Origin: Ryuthela nishihirai
Taxonomy: Eukaryota; Arthropoda; Arachnida; Araneae; Heptathelidae
DNA length: 64,000 nt
Assembly: GCA_038380435.1 (NCBI GenBank)
Contig: JAWZYU010000013.1
Location: forward strand, 65,304,446-65,368,445
Reading direction: 5' to 3'
Shown: positions 44,400 through 54,900 of the stretch, in pieces
How the letters are laid out: each line of letters begins with the position of its first letter
How positions within the stretch are numbered: position 1 is the stretch's first letter
Notes under the pieces: generated by a model
The model's input: only the letters and a program-made list of their open reading frames with translations
Told to the model about the DNA's origin: nothing
Databases searched by the model: none
Program-made: the position numbers and the translations under genes

Positions 44400-45600
44400 A
44401 TTGATTTGACGGAAGTTCAAAAAGGAATGATCATCGGCTACTGCACCAAGGGTGGAAGCGTCTCGGAAACAGCAGACTTCATGGGCTGTTCGCAAGGTGC
44501 TGTAGTAAGGGTGTACCAAGAATGGACTGCTGGCACACCAAATACCTCCAGATATCGTAACTGTGTAGTCCCAAAGGCCATCGACCCCAGAGGAGAACGT
44601 TGCCTCCGTTGACTGGTAAAGGGCAATTGAGATGCATAACAGTGCAGCAACTGACCACTCAAATGAATGCTGGGGCACCCAGGTATGTGTCCCCGATAAC
44701 AGTAGAGAGAACCTTGTTATGCATGGGTCTCTGGAGTTGACACTACATAAGGTATCCATGTTAGCCAAGGTCCATAGGCAACGACGCCTGCAGTTCGCAC
44801 GGGACTACCGTCATTGGACAGTGGAAGAGTGGAAAAAAGTTGCCTTCTCTGACGATTCGAGGTTTCTTCTCCACAGAAGTGACGGTCGGTAGCAGATACA
44901 GCGTCAGACATGAAAACCAACATCTGGACATTCTTGTCAGTCAAGTATAGGCCAGTGGCGGCAGTGTGCATGTCTGGGGGATGTTTTCCTGGTATGATAC
45001 CCGACGCACATTAAAGAACATGCTGGATGCCTTGACGGGTGACTGACACCTTTTTCATGGGACCACTGGATGGGTCCCTGAACTCCAATGGCTACCTGTC
45101 CATCCTTGCTGACCACATGCATCCCTTGATGTTGGACGTTTACCTTGTGGTGATGGTGTCTACCAACAGGACAATGTGCCCTGCCATGTCAATAAGTTGG
45201 TGCGTAACTGGTTCCAGATGGTCCCTGAACGCCAATTCCTACCTGTCCATCCGTGCTGACCACATGTATCCCTTGATGTTGGACGTTTACCTTATGGTGA
45301 TGGTGTCTTACCAACAGGACAATGTGCCCTGTCATGTCAATAAGTTGGAACGTGACAGCGATGTCTCCATTCTTTGGCTGGCGAAATAGCCCAACCTCAA
45401 TCCCATAGAGCACTTGTGGGACCATTTGGATCGACAGGTTCAGTATGTGGATCCACAAGCACATCATCTCCAGAACCTCTGTGCTCTGTTGGAGTCTGAA
45501 TGGGCATGTGTGCCTCTGGCAACCTTCTAGGGCCTCATTGCGTCCATGCCACACCGTCTCGCTGCTGTCATCCGGTCCAAGGGTGGTTATTCCCATTATT
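44400..45600 (+). pseudogene. Tc1 transposase pseudogene
   Basis: The N-terminus DLTEVQKGMIIGYCTKGG, SVSETADFMGCSQGAVVRVY is a Tc1 HTH. After a stop and shift: HKVSMLAKVHRQRRLQFARD, YRHWTVEEWKKVAFSDDSRF (first Asp), VHVWGMFSW, then the patch. Then SILADHMHPLMLDVY, YQQDNVPCHVNKL (second Asp, present twice because of the duplication), NLNPIEHLWDHLDR (Glu), and the end RLAAVIRSKGGYSHY. Inactivated by the patch, the duplication, stops and shifts. Confidence 0.82.
44994..45056 (+). repeat. 63-bp patch identical to 43567-43629
   Basis: A perfect 63-base match, starting ATGATACCCGACGCACATTA and ending GACTGACACCTTTTTC, to the divergent SINE C copy 1.43 kb upstream. It sits between MFSW and GPLDGS of the transposase. 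Confidence 0.95.
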
Positions 45601-45632
45601 AGGTAGGTGGTCATATTATTCTGATACGATTG

Positions 45633-45819
45633 TGAGCGGTTCGCACCAGTTCAATCAATCCACTTGTTATAAAAAACAAAAAAAATGGAAAAAGGAAAAT
45701 TATCAATATTAATAACAATTATTAATAATGAAATAAATGTATGTATTGAAATATAATTGTTGCGGTTGGTTTTTCTGCTATTGATTCTTAAAATTTGTGA
45801 TTCAGAAATAATAATGAAA
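45633..45819. other. No gene seen
   Basis: Short AT-rich spacer. Confidence 0.3.
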
Positions 45820-46790
45820 TTCCACTAATAAATCACTTTGACGTCGTTTCTAATTTTAGAGGAAATACTGTCTTGAGCCGGAGTGGGTACGAACCCGCGA
45901 CCTCCTGATAACATGTCAGGTGCTCTGGACCACTGAGCTACCGGCCGCCGATTAAGATCTCTAATTAACACTATTAATATTCCTTTTATGTCACATATAT
46001 GCGCTATATGTGACATAAAAAGGTCGAGAGCACCTGACAAGTTATCAGGAGGTCGTGGGTTCGTATCCCACCTGGCTCAAGACAATTTTTTCTCTAAAAT
46101 TAGAATCGACGTCAAAGTGCTGATTTATTAGTGGATATTGAACTGTCGAGTTTATCTCATTATTTATCATCATTGGCATACTTGTAAGATATGCTTTCCA
46201 TCTATATGGCAAATAGAAAGCCGCTTGGGCTAAAATTGCTTGAATAGCGCATATATGTGACATAAAAAGAATGTTAATAGCGTAGCGTTAATTAGAGATC
46301 TTGATCGAGCGGCCGGTAGCTTAGTGGTCCAGAGCACCTGACAAGTTATCAGGAGATCGTGGGCTCATATCCCACCCGGCTCAAGACAATTTTTCATCTA
46401 AAATTAGAATTGACGTCAAACTGCTGATTTATTAGTGGATATTGAACTGTTGAGTTCATCTCATTATTTATCATCATTGGCATACTTGTAAGATATGTTT
46501 TCCATCTATATGGCAAATAGAAAGCCGATTGGGCTAAAATTGCTTGAATAGCGCATATATGTGACATAAAAGGAATGTTAATAGCGTAGCGTTAATTAGA
46601 GGAGATCTTGATCGAGCGGCCGGTAGCTCAGTGGTCCAGAGCACCTGACAAGTTATCAGGAGATCGTGGGCTCATATCCCACCCGGCTCAAGACAATTTT
46701 TCATCTAAAATTAGAATTGACGTCAAACTGCTGATTTATTAGTGGATATTGAACTGTTGAGTTCATCTCATTATTTATCAATAATGAAAT
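45820..46790. repeat. SINE family B: one inverted and three tandem copies
   Basis: A reverse copy (about 45820-46000) meets the first forward copy head to head at GCGC (46001), inside ATGTCACATATATGCGCTAT. Forward units follow: 46001-46246 (shortened by a deletion of the head's 5' part), 46247-46550 (304 bp) and 46551-46790 (partial). Each has a tRNA-like head (GGCCGGTAGCTCAGTGGTCC as A-box region, CCTGACAAGTTATCAGG stem, GTGGGCTCATATCCCAC T-arm), then CTCAAGACAATTTTT, GAATTGACGTCAAA and a unique tail. The forward units are nearly identical to each other. Confidence 0.85.
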
Positions 46791-46907
46791 TGTGCACAAA
46801 TTAATATTTTGTTTAAAAAATGCTAAAAATGACTGGAGGAAATTTTACAAAAAAGTGAAATTTCCTTCAGATATATACGCATAGTCGACGAAAATTAAAA
46901 ACGAAAT

Positions 46908-47275
46908 TCATTCAAAATATGATATCATAACGCAATCAATGTATTCTGTTTTATTCATCATTATAAGCAAAATGTCATCTAATAATTTTAAATCCAAATT
47001 ATTCCTTTTGTTAGAGGGAATCCATTTAAGCGTAGAAAAAACTCTCTCTACAAATACCTGCGTTGCAGGTACCGCTAAAACAATTCTTGCAAGTCATTAT
47101 ACTGCTTTGTTCTGATTTTTCCAGTAAAAATATTTTCTGTTTTAGAAATTTTCTTTGCGCTCTCAAATTCATTTTACAAAATTGAAATTTATTTTCTTTC
47201 GCCTCCAATTTTTCGGTTTCATCAAGATAGATTTCCAACAAATCATTTGTTGAGTCGTTTAATGATATTGGATAA
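46908..47275 (-). pseudogene. hAT transposase C-terminal (dimerisation) remnant
   Basis: On the - strand the frame LARIVLAVPATQVFVERVFS continues TLKWIPSNKRNNLDLKLLDD and ILLIMMNKTEYIDCV to a TGA at 46908. This is the conserved hATC block (family pattern A.VLAVPATQ.SVERAFS). Upstream in a shifted frame, NDSTNDLLEIYLDETEKLEA is the variable linker that precedes it. The catalytic core is absent and no terminal repeats were found nearby. Confidence 0.82.
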
Positions 47276-47333
47276 TTTTATAGTTACTGTTGAAGAGATT
47301 TACTGTGCATTTCTCTTCTACAGTAAAGAATAG

Positions 47334-47370
47334 GTTATATGAAGTGAATCCCGGATTCACTTCATATAAC
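47334..47370. repeat. Perfect 18-bp-arm palindrome
   Basis: GTTATATGAAGTGAATCC, one C, then its exact complement. The right half plus 24 following bases recurs at 49841-49882. Confidence 0.9.
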
Positions 47371-47534
47371 GAACTTTCTCATAGTGGCAATAATTTGAAT
47401 GTACTCTTGCAAAATAATTAAGTGAATTTTCTCTGAAATAGACTTCAAATATTTCAAAAATAATCTAATGAGTAAATATGAGTAGAGAAATTGAAAACAT
47501 TAACTGTTTAACTTTATGTAGTCTCTTCTTAAAG

Positions 47535-47618
47535 GAAAAATGTAAGAGGTAATTCTAACGCTTCAATTTAGCAGTGACTATGCCAGATTGAAGCGTTAGA
47601 ATTGCCTCCTACATTTTT
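47535..47618. repeat. Hairpin with 32-bp arms
   Basis: AAAAATGTAAGAGG...CTAACGCTTCAAT and its complement with two differences, around an 18-base loop. Confidence 0.8.
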
Positions 47619-48583
47619 CTCAAAATATGTACAAGGTGATGTTGATTATTAATGGATTTGCAAACATACACAATAGAAATGTTTCGGGGAGGTGGGGGGG
47701 GGGGGTAAAAGGTGTAATGGGAAGATGAAGATGGAAAGTTTCGACTATTGTCAAGAAGTGAATGGTTCTTTCCTCAATTCTCTATCCTATCCCCAAATTA
47801 TCCCACCTTCAATAATTCCTTTTCTAAATGTCTAAGCCGATCATAGGGAATTGTAATATACCTGGAATTTTTGCCCTATTGTAATTGCCCTGTTTTCCTT
47901 TTGCATGATCCTTTCTTTTTCACTGCATCTGTTATCTGGATATCACAAAACGCTTTCTCTGAGCGCCAGTTGCGAAGAAGGTGGCTGAGATATCTGCTTC
48001 GCAAATTCCTTTGGAATGTGTCATTGAGCAGAGTCACTGAAAATCTTTATACGTTGATCGCAAAAATAATCCACATTTTTCTATTTCCCACACGTTTCTA
48101 AGTATGTCTTATAAAGGAAAAATCTAAAATGTATCAAAACACAGAAACTGGAAATAACGAAATAATTTTTCCTTTATTTGTTACGTTTTATCGTTATAAA
48201 TATTTTGAAATTCCGTTAATGTTATTCAAAAATCATTTCGATATTCCGTTATTTTATTACGTTACAATAACGTTTTCCAACACTGATTTTAAGCATAGCC
48301 GTTTCATGGGCTGGGTGCACTTGTTCTGTGGAGCATTCAGCTATTCCACTTGCTGGTGAACATTCTCTGTCGGGATTCCGTATCAAACTTGTCCCATTAT
48401 CCTCCATGTTCTGTGACATACTTTTCGCATTCTGGTGGATATTATGCAACAGAAAGCACGAGCAACAATCAATAACATAAACAAGCTTACAAACCAAATC
48501 TCAACATACCAAAGTCACATTCATAGATCAGACCCACTCTAGCAGGGATGACCTGCATCACTTCCTCCTCTGGCACACAACCA
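47619..48583. other. No gene seen
   Basis: Contains a G run near 47695 and AT-rich sequence. Frames at 47871-48359 have no domain or splice support. Confidence 0.35.
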
Positions 48584-48968
48584 TATGAGGCAGGGGTGGC
48601 TCAGTCGGCAGCGCGCCAGGCTCGTAATCTGCAATTCCCGGTTTGACTCCCAGCTGGGTCAGCATTGAGATTTATCTCTGCAAAACCCTGCTCTGTCCAT
48701 GGTCAGTAGGGGGCACCAATGGGATTGGAAATGCCTCCATCTGTTGGGTGGGACGTTAAGCCGTGTGCAAGAGAGCCATATCCTGTGCATGTTAAAGAAC
48801 ATTCTGGATGGCCTTGACAGGAGGCTACCATCTGTTTCCTAACAGCTGTTCCAGTGGGTCCCCTCCCCCCACCCTTCTCTGAGCCTTCGGGGTCCTTGCG
48901 ACCTGGCCATTTAGCTTATTGTGTGCAAAAAAAGTGTCACTCATTTACCTATGAGTACAACAACCCAA
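48584..48968 (+). repeat. SINE family C, complete, 10-bp target duplication
   Basis: CACACAACCA flanks both sides (48574-48583, 48969-48978). The head reads GGCTCAGTCGGCAGCGCGCC with loop CTCGTAA. The central domain is GGTGGGACGTTAAGCCGTG, then CATGTTAAAGAACATT. The tail ends in TACAACCCAA. Confidence 0.9.
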
Positions 48969-49049
48969 CACACAACCACAATAAAATCTAAGAGCCACCA
49001 TATAACATTCCCTTTATCTCGCATCTGACAGCCGCTATAGATGTCCTCT

Positions 49050-49556
49050 GGGCCACCGAGTAAACTACCATGGGTAGGAATATAAATTGAAACTTTCATT
49101 TACTTTGTCAGGATGTGGAAGATTCCTGGTGGTATCCAAGTCATATTACCCTTAGGTGATAAATATCTACATTTATTTACACATTTATATTACAAGGTCT
49201 CAATAAGGACCTATAGAACAATCATAAATGCCTGAAGTGGCAGTTTGACTCCCTGCCCTGTTTCACCTCCAAGACGACACTCGTCTCCAATAGCCGGCAA
49301 GAGAGTTCCCTCTGCTCCACCATGAGACGGGTAAGGGTCATGTGTAAAGTCTCAAATATACCTGGCGGCCCCTTAGCCTACCGTCGATTCCTAGAACCAC
49401 TGGTTGAGCCCAGGACTTAGTTTCCAAGAAACAGGAATGCTTTCCTGGCTCTCATTGTCGCAATGGCTGTTCTGTTGTCATTTGGAGAGGGGAAGTCATG
49501 GGATGGAGCAATGGGCACTCCATCCAGCTCACCACCCTTCCAAGTTGCTAGTGAGG
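49050..49556. repeat. Dispersed 507-bp repeat, copy 2
   Basis: Counterpart of 39515-40022. It starts at CGAGTAAACTACCATGG and ends near GCTAGTGAGGAC. No adjoining retrotransposon body is visible, so if this family is an LTR, this copy is a solo. Confidence 0.6.
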
Positions 49557-50701
49557 ACACTTACAGACCTATCCACAGATAATATAATTATGTGAAGATT
49601 CGTCACTAACGACTAGTGAGAGTTCTCATATTGGTACCAGGGCGAACTACTCAGATCGCGTTCTGACTCAGACGATAATGGCAGTAGCTTACACGCTCGT
49701 TCAGTTGCAACTTTTTCAGTTTACGTAGGCAAGGATAATCTTCGAGGTTAAGTTTTAAAATATGTTTGTTCTGTTAGATTAAAAGAATATGGAAGAGTTC
49801 ATAGTATTACTAATTGCACGATAATGTAATTGCATTGAATGGATTCACTTCATATAACGAACTTTCTCATAGCGGCAATAATCCTAACGATGCGTGTGTT
49901 ACTTTCCATAAAGTGCTGCAATAGCATGAAACTAAATAATGCTGCCAATTAGTTGCTTTATAAAGCTTTTTAGTTTACATGCACGATCTAATCATTATCA
50001 ACACAAAATGAAAATATTTGTATTGTACATTTGTCCTATAGTAAAATCTTAGTATACCATTTTATCTCTTCAATTAACAGGCTGTTGAAAGCGTCGTGGT
50101 ATGTTTCTTGGCTTCTAAGGTAAAGGTTTGATCCCCAGTGTGACAAAACGATTTTTTTATCCCAACTTTACTTTTACTTGTTTTTCTTTCCCTTTAACAT
50201 TTAAAAATATGCAAATATTCGATGTGGCATAACTTGCTAAGTTATTTTACAGAAGAACTTGAAGATAGAGAACATTTATCCTGTAAAAAGAAATTGCAAA
50301 GCTGTTGCGATTCCATTCCTTTACATTACGTTTAAGAGTCAGAAGCTGAATAGCCTAAGGTGCTTACGCTGAATACTGGGTGAAGGCTACCATGGAACCT
50401 ATAGGAGTGTTGTATCTTTATGTAGTTATATTTATCTATAGCGTATCTACCAGCGTAGGTAGATGGCTTAAGCCTTTAGTAGTGGTTGGAATAGGTCTTT
50501 ACCTCATGCCTGTGATTGGGCTGTTTATTATTTGGAAACTCTTATAAACACATTTTCTTTAAATTCCAAATATTTCTCTCCACATGTACTTCGAATGTGA
50601 GCACTCTGCACAGAGAAATTTTCTTGATGTCCTCACACCAAAGTTTTAACTTCATACCTAACAGGTAACAGACAAAAAACGGTAATGTAAACTTACCAGT
50701 A
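49557..50701. other. No gene; tRNA-like word
   Basis: Holds the dispersed palindrome half (49841-49882) and a weak tRNA-like stretch at 50082-50145 (GGTTTGATCCCCAG). Otherwise no feature. Confidence 0.35.
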
Positions 50702-51650
50702 CAGTGTTGGACTGCCAAGTGAATCAAGTAAGCCTGAATGCGTTACTGCATAGCAACTACCAGTGTCTGAAAGCCAGTAGGAGGGATACAATACTATTCG
50801 TCCACAAGAAACGTGATTAATTCCCGCTTGTTCCATGGAGCTGGAAAACGCTGCCTGAGACGTAGTTCTAGATGTACCCATATATTTTCCAGTGAGTTGA
50901 TATCTAGTGACTGCCGTGACCATGATATGTGAAAACATTGTCTCATGCTGAGTGAAACCACTGAGTGATCACATGTGCCCAGTGGATGGGAGCACTGTCA
51001 TCCTGAAAGACGGCTCTTTCTTTGTGAAATGCTGTACCATTGGATGAAGACGATCACTCGGGACAGTCAAATAGCGACTGACATTAATCTTGCCTTCTAA
51101 CGGAATGAATGCACCGAAGCCATGCCACGGAAAAACACTCCACATCGTTATAGAATCACCAGAACCTTTAACAGTAGAAAAAAGGCAACCAGAGTTGTAA
51201 GCTTCCTTCGGGTGGTGCTACATTGTGCACCCGACCATTTTCCAGAAGCAAAGTGCAATTCGACTATGATATCCAGTTCTATGGAGTTCTCGACATACTG
51301 TTTTTGACAAAACTAGCCTCTCGCATCCTACGTTAAAATCTGTGCACAACTGATAAGCTCTAGCTCAATGGTTTCGCTTCACTAACTCTTGAACGTCCTG
51401 ATTCTGGAGTAAGTGTTTTTGCCCACTGTTGCCTTTTGCAGATGATGTCTTTAGATTCCCACGCAGATATGACTTTGGAAATTTCTTCGTGAAACATTAG
51501 CAAGTTCAACTGTCTTAGTGGCAGAAGCTCCAGCAAACGCACTCCAACAATCATGGTCTTTGGAAATCGCCAAGGTCTTCTCTCAACGCCATGGACCAAT
51601 CAATAATTACATGCAGTTACACCAGGTTTGCCTTTATAGACGTGATGTTA
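50702..51650 (-). mobile_element. Tc1-like transposon, degenerate
   Basis: The left end CAGTGTTGGACTGCC after TA is Tc1-like. Reading leftward on the - strand: an N-terminal block LTPESGRSRVSEAKPLS (HTH linker GRPR-type), stops, then AVFQDDSAPIHWAHVITQWF (second catalytic Asp), and ISTHWKIYGYI in the Glu region, where the catalytic Glu context has decayed. The right end was not located. Confidence 0.65.
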
Positions 51651-51909
51651 AGCATGCTGAGATGTCATTTGCATGTTAATACCTTCGTCAGTGGCACGTA
51701 GACTCTGCTGCTGAACATAAACCAAAGTATTTCTGCAAACCTTGGTGTTTCCATTTTTCTGCTCATTATCTGCAGATATTCTTGTTTTGCGAGAAACCAG
51801 ACGGACAGGTAAAAGTCAGATAAAAATAGTTTAAAATTTCTTTTCAGGAAAGGAGGATGGAAATTATCTTCAAGACGTAGATTTAATATGATTTAGATTT
51901 GATACATCA
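51651..51909. other. No gene seen
   Basis: No supported feature. Confidence 0.3.
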
Positions 51910-52090
51910 GCCGTCCCGTGGCCGAGTGGTTAGTGCGTTTGGCTACTGATCTAATGGACCTGGGTTTGAGCCCCTGTTGTTTTTCTGCTGAGGTCCTGCC
52001 ATCCTCTCAGACCTTCTACTATGCATATAAACTGACAGGCTCCTGTCAGACCTCTGTGGCAAGCAGCTGCTTGAGGAGGTATTTATTTAT
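51910..52090 (+). repeat. SINE family A
   Basis: GCCGTCCCGTGGCCGAGTGG head, GGGTTTGAGCCCC B box, both hairpins (CTGACAGGCTCCTGTCAG, CAAGCAGCTGCTTG) and a T-rich end. A deletion of about 20 bases between B box and body removes the AAGGCATGGATG part. Confidence 0.88.
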
Positions 52091-52104
52091 TAATTTTTTT
52101 TATT

Positions 52105-53031
52105 ACATTAATGATGCTCTTCTAGGATATGACTGTATTAATGAAAAGTTTCTTACAGTAAAATTTAAAATTAGGATTAAAGACTTGAATGTTATCTGCT
52201 GTTATGTCCCCCACTCAGGACGGCGATGAGGACGAGAAGGATAGGTTTTACCAAAAACTTCAGGATATTTCGAATTCTGTCAAGAAAGGAAATGTGCTAG
52301 GTGACCAGCACTCATGTTCATACTGACTTGACTTTTGGGGAGGTCTGCTAGGTCCCTTTAGTATTCGTAGTTACAATAGCAATGGGGAATATCTACAGGT
52401 AAGTAAATTTAATGGTTTGAGAATAACATACTTATTACAATTTCGAATGAAAGTTGTTGACGCAGGGAATGTCGTAGGCTACGAAAAACGTTTGGCTATA
52501 TAAATACTCGTGGGTTCCACCAGATGGGTTGCATAGGAATATGATCGATTTTGCATTAACAGCAAATGAGCTGGTTCAGTTAAGAATACCAACTCATAAA
52601 CAGGAGCTGAAATTGTATCAGACCACTACCTTTTTAAAAGAAACTTGCAACTTAAGAAGTGTCGTCTAAGGTTAAAAAGGTTGCCGTTAACACTGAAAGA
52701 CCCAGTTATAGCTAAAGCTTACTATGATAGGTTAAGCAGCATTATGATATTCATGGTTTGCGTATTACTGATGTTGAGGTAGAATGGGACAGTTTCAAAA
52801 CAGGCTTTTCTTTAAACTAACACAGTACTCATTGAGATAAAAGGGAGCAGAGGAAACAAAATTGAGTGAAAAAGCTACGGTCACAGGAACTTATTTCCGA
52901 AAGAAGAAACCACAGGAATAACTTTAATGAACAAGCTTACTAATTCTAACAGAAAGCATTACAAAAAGCTTAACAAACGTATAAAGTATCCCTTTCACTC
53001 GCTGTTATCGTTTGCAGATTAAGACTGTTAA
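52105..53031 (+). mobile_element. LINE endonuclease region, + copy, part 1
   Basis: Counterparts of the APE-type endonuclease: LLGYDCINEKFLTVKFKIRI, KDLNVICCYVP, then FYQKLQDISNSVKKG, SKFNGLR and PWFHQMGCI-like segments. Further on, EN-to-RT linker words (RLKRLPLTLKDPVIAKAYYD) appear. Frames are broken. A fragment of the 150-bp-period repeat (52444-52490) interrupts it. It is the family annotated in animals as craniofacial development protein 2-like. Confidence 0.7.
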
Positions 53032-53556
53032 CCCTTTCAGGACCATAAGGTTTCTAAGAGTAAATATTAGTATGTAACTGTTTATTTTAGTTTGTTTAGA
53101 CGTAAAATAAATAAAAATCATAAGAAAAATACATAACAACGTGTAGTTTTTTTGGAATTTTATGGGAAATATTTTTCCTAATGGACTATAAAGGTAACAC
53201 AAATTATAGTTAGGCTTATTATGCAATGTCTTTTATTTATTGGTTTATTAGAACAAAATGTTAACTAAAATAATACAAAATTATGAAATAAAATTACTAT
53301 ACAAAATGATGTGCTAATTATGATATTCTGCGAAGCAATTTCTTTTGGTAGTGAGGCAAAGATGGACATTGCACATAGTACATATATTATGCGTCCTGAC
53401 AGTTCTGTTTTTGTTTTCTAAACGTTTCCGTTTACGTAATTGCGTTCGGCATACGTTCTATTTTGACATTCTGTATAAAAAATGCAGATAAGGTTATTAA
53501 ATACGACAATCACCAATTTTAAAATGGGAAAAATGTTTCCCTTGGTCGTGAAAGGG
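53032..53556 (-). mobile_element. piggyBac element, internally deleted
   Basis: TTAA on both sides (53028-53031, 53557-53560) and inverted ends CCCTTTCAGGACCATAAGG / complement of CCTTGGTCGTGAAAGGG. On the - strand near 53330-53450 a Cys-rich stretch reads RTVRTHNICTMCNVHLCL, like the piggyBac C-terminal Cys/His domain. The rest of the transposase is absent. It splits the + LINE copy. Confidence 0.82.
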
Positions 53557-53560
53557 TTAA

Positions 53561-53800
53561 TAGCTGATAAGAATCTTTGGCGTGATAGCTTGGCTGCCAA
53601 AGTAGAAGAAGCTAGACAGAATAATAATGGAATGCTATATCAGATAGTGAATGTTTTGCGTGGGAAGAAACAGACAGGTACACAGAGATTAAGTGATAAA
53701 CTTGGTAAGGTTATTGAAAGTGAGGATTTCGTCATGGCTAGATCAACGACCCAGAATACATATACTGCTCATATGGCGGCCATTGTGAGACAATTTAAAG
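53561..53800 (+). mobile_element. LINE linker region, + copy, part 2
   Basis: Continues the LINE after the piggyBac insertion: NLWRDSLAAKVEEARQNNN, GMLYQIVNVLRGKKQTGTQR, LSDKLGKVIESE. These are the conserved segment between endonuclease and RT. It ends near 53800, where the opposite-strand copy begins. Confidence 0.7.
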
Positions 53801-53849
53801 GGCTTGGCAGCCATGTTCATTTATGTAGGCCTGAAAGCTGAATAGCTGT

Positions 53850-54900
53850 TTATAAAAGTCCCCTAGAACAAGTGTAATATCTCCTTTCGTGACAGAATTC
53901 AAAATATCCTGAAGTTGTCCGTAAAACGTATCCTTCTCATCCTCATCCTCAGTGGGGGCATAACAGCAGATAACATTCAAGTCTTTAATGTTTGTCTGAA
54001 AATTTGTTGTAAGAAACCTTTCATTAATTCGTATCCTAGAAGAACATCACTAGCGTGTCTGCTGATAAGCAAACTTGCGTCTTGGATGTGCTTGATGAAA
54101 CTAGCCATTTGCTGTTAATTAATACTATATAATCAGATATTCTTATGCAGCCTATCTGGTGAAACCACGGGTTCTTAAGTATGTCACTGTATTTGTAATA
54201 AGTGTTAATTATTCTCAAACCATTAAATTTACTTACCTGTAGGAGACGTAGCCCATTGTCATTGCAACTACCAATACCAAAACGGCCTATCATCCCTCCC
54301 CAAAGGTCAGAGTCAGTACCAACTTTGGCATTGAAGTCACCAAGAACAAGGGTAATATCTCCTTTCTTGACAGAATTCAAAATATCCTGAAGTTGTCCGT
54401 AAAACCTATCCTTCTCATCCTCATCGGCATCCTCAGTGGGGATATAACAGCAGGTAACATTCAAGTCTTTAACGCTTGTCTGAAATTTTGCTATAATAAA
54501 GCTTTCATTAATGCACTCATATCCTAGAAGAGTATCACTAGCGTGTCTACTGAGAAGCAGACCCACGCCTTGTTGATGTTTATTGTCTTCCCTCCCTGAA
54601 AAGAGAAATTTAAGATTATTTCTAAGAATCTGACCTTTATCTGTCCATCTGGTCTCTTGCAAGCCGAGAATATCTAAATTATAATGGTTGGAATTCTTGT
54701 GTGAGGACATCAAGAGAAAAAGCTCTGTGAAGAGTCCTCACATTCCAACTTCCTATGGAGGGAAAAATGGTTAGTGGGATGTTTAAAGAAACTATGTGTA
54801 TTGAGAGAGATAATGTCGGCAATATCAAACAGCCCCCTAATCGCAGACATGGGGCAAAGACGCGTTCCCCCACCACTAATGGCTGAAGTCATCTACACTG
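53850..54900 (-). mobile_element. LINE endonuclease copy, - strand, with partial duplication
   Basis: From 54900 leftward: IGSWNVRTLHRAF (EN start motif), a shift, then NYNLDILGLQETRWTDKG (catalytic Glu of QETRW), VGLLLSRHASDTLLGYECIN, VTCCYIPTEDADEDEKDRF, TLVLGDFNAKVGTDSDLWG (GDFN motif), and WFHQIGCIRISDYIVLI. The final SDH histidine motif reads SDY here. The middle portion (TEDEDEKDTFYGQLQDILNS, LVLGDF) recurs at 53860-54080, offset by about 475 bp. Confidence 0.85.

Larger units (their letters stand above)
44254..45632 (+). mobile_element. Tc1-like transposon with internal patch and duplication
   Basis: The ends CAGTCATATCAGAATAATAT and its complement (ATATTATTCTGATACGATTG) define the element. 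It contains a tandem 147-bp duplication (45073-45219, 45220-45355) and a 63-bp SINE-derived patch (44994-45056). It is otherwise recognisable and GC-richer than its surroundings. Confidence 0.85.

Noticed and set aside
44310..44768. 152-codon - strand open frame
   Set aside because: Antisense of the Tc1 transposase N-terminal region, whose + strand frame carries the HTH motif.
46247..46790. Functional tRNA genes in the SINE B array
   Set aside because: The heads have A- and B-box-like words, but the acceptor stem carries an insertion, the T-loop is non-canonical and anticodon-loop position 33 is not T. They are SINE heads.
43932..46790. CRISPR-like repeat array
   Set aside because: The repeats are a two-copy tandem and SINE units of 73 and 304 bp, without short repeats and regular unique spacers, in a eukaryotic context.
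52390..52400. Splice donor CAGGTAAGTAAATTT
   Set aside because: It is the coding text of the LINE endonuclease (LQVSKFNGLR) and is shared with the other copy, so it is not a host splice site.
53482..53841. 119-codon + strand open frame as a single protein
   Set aside because: It runs across the right end of the piggyBac remnant into the LINE linker, an accidental read-through of two unrelated sequences.
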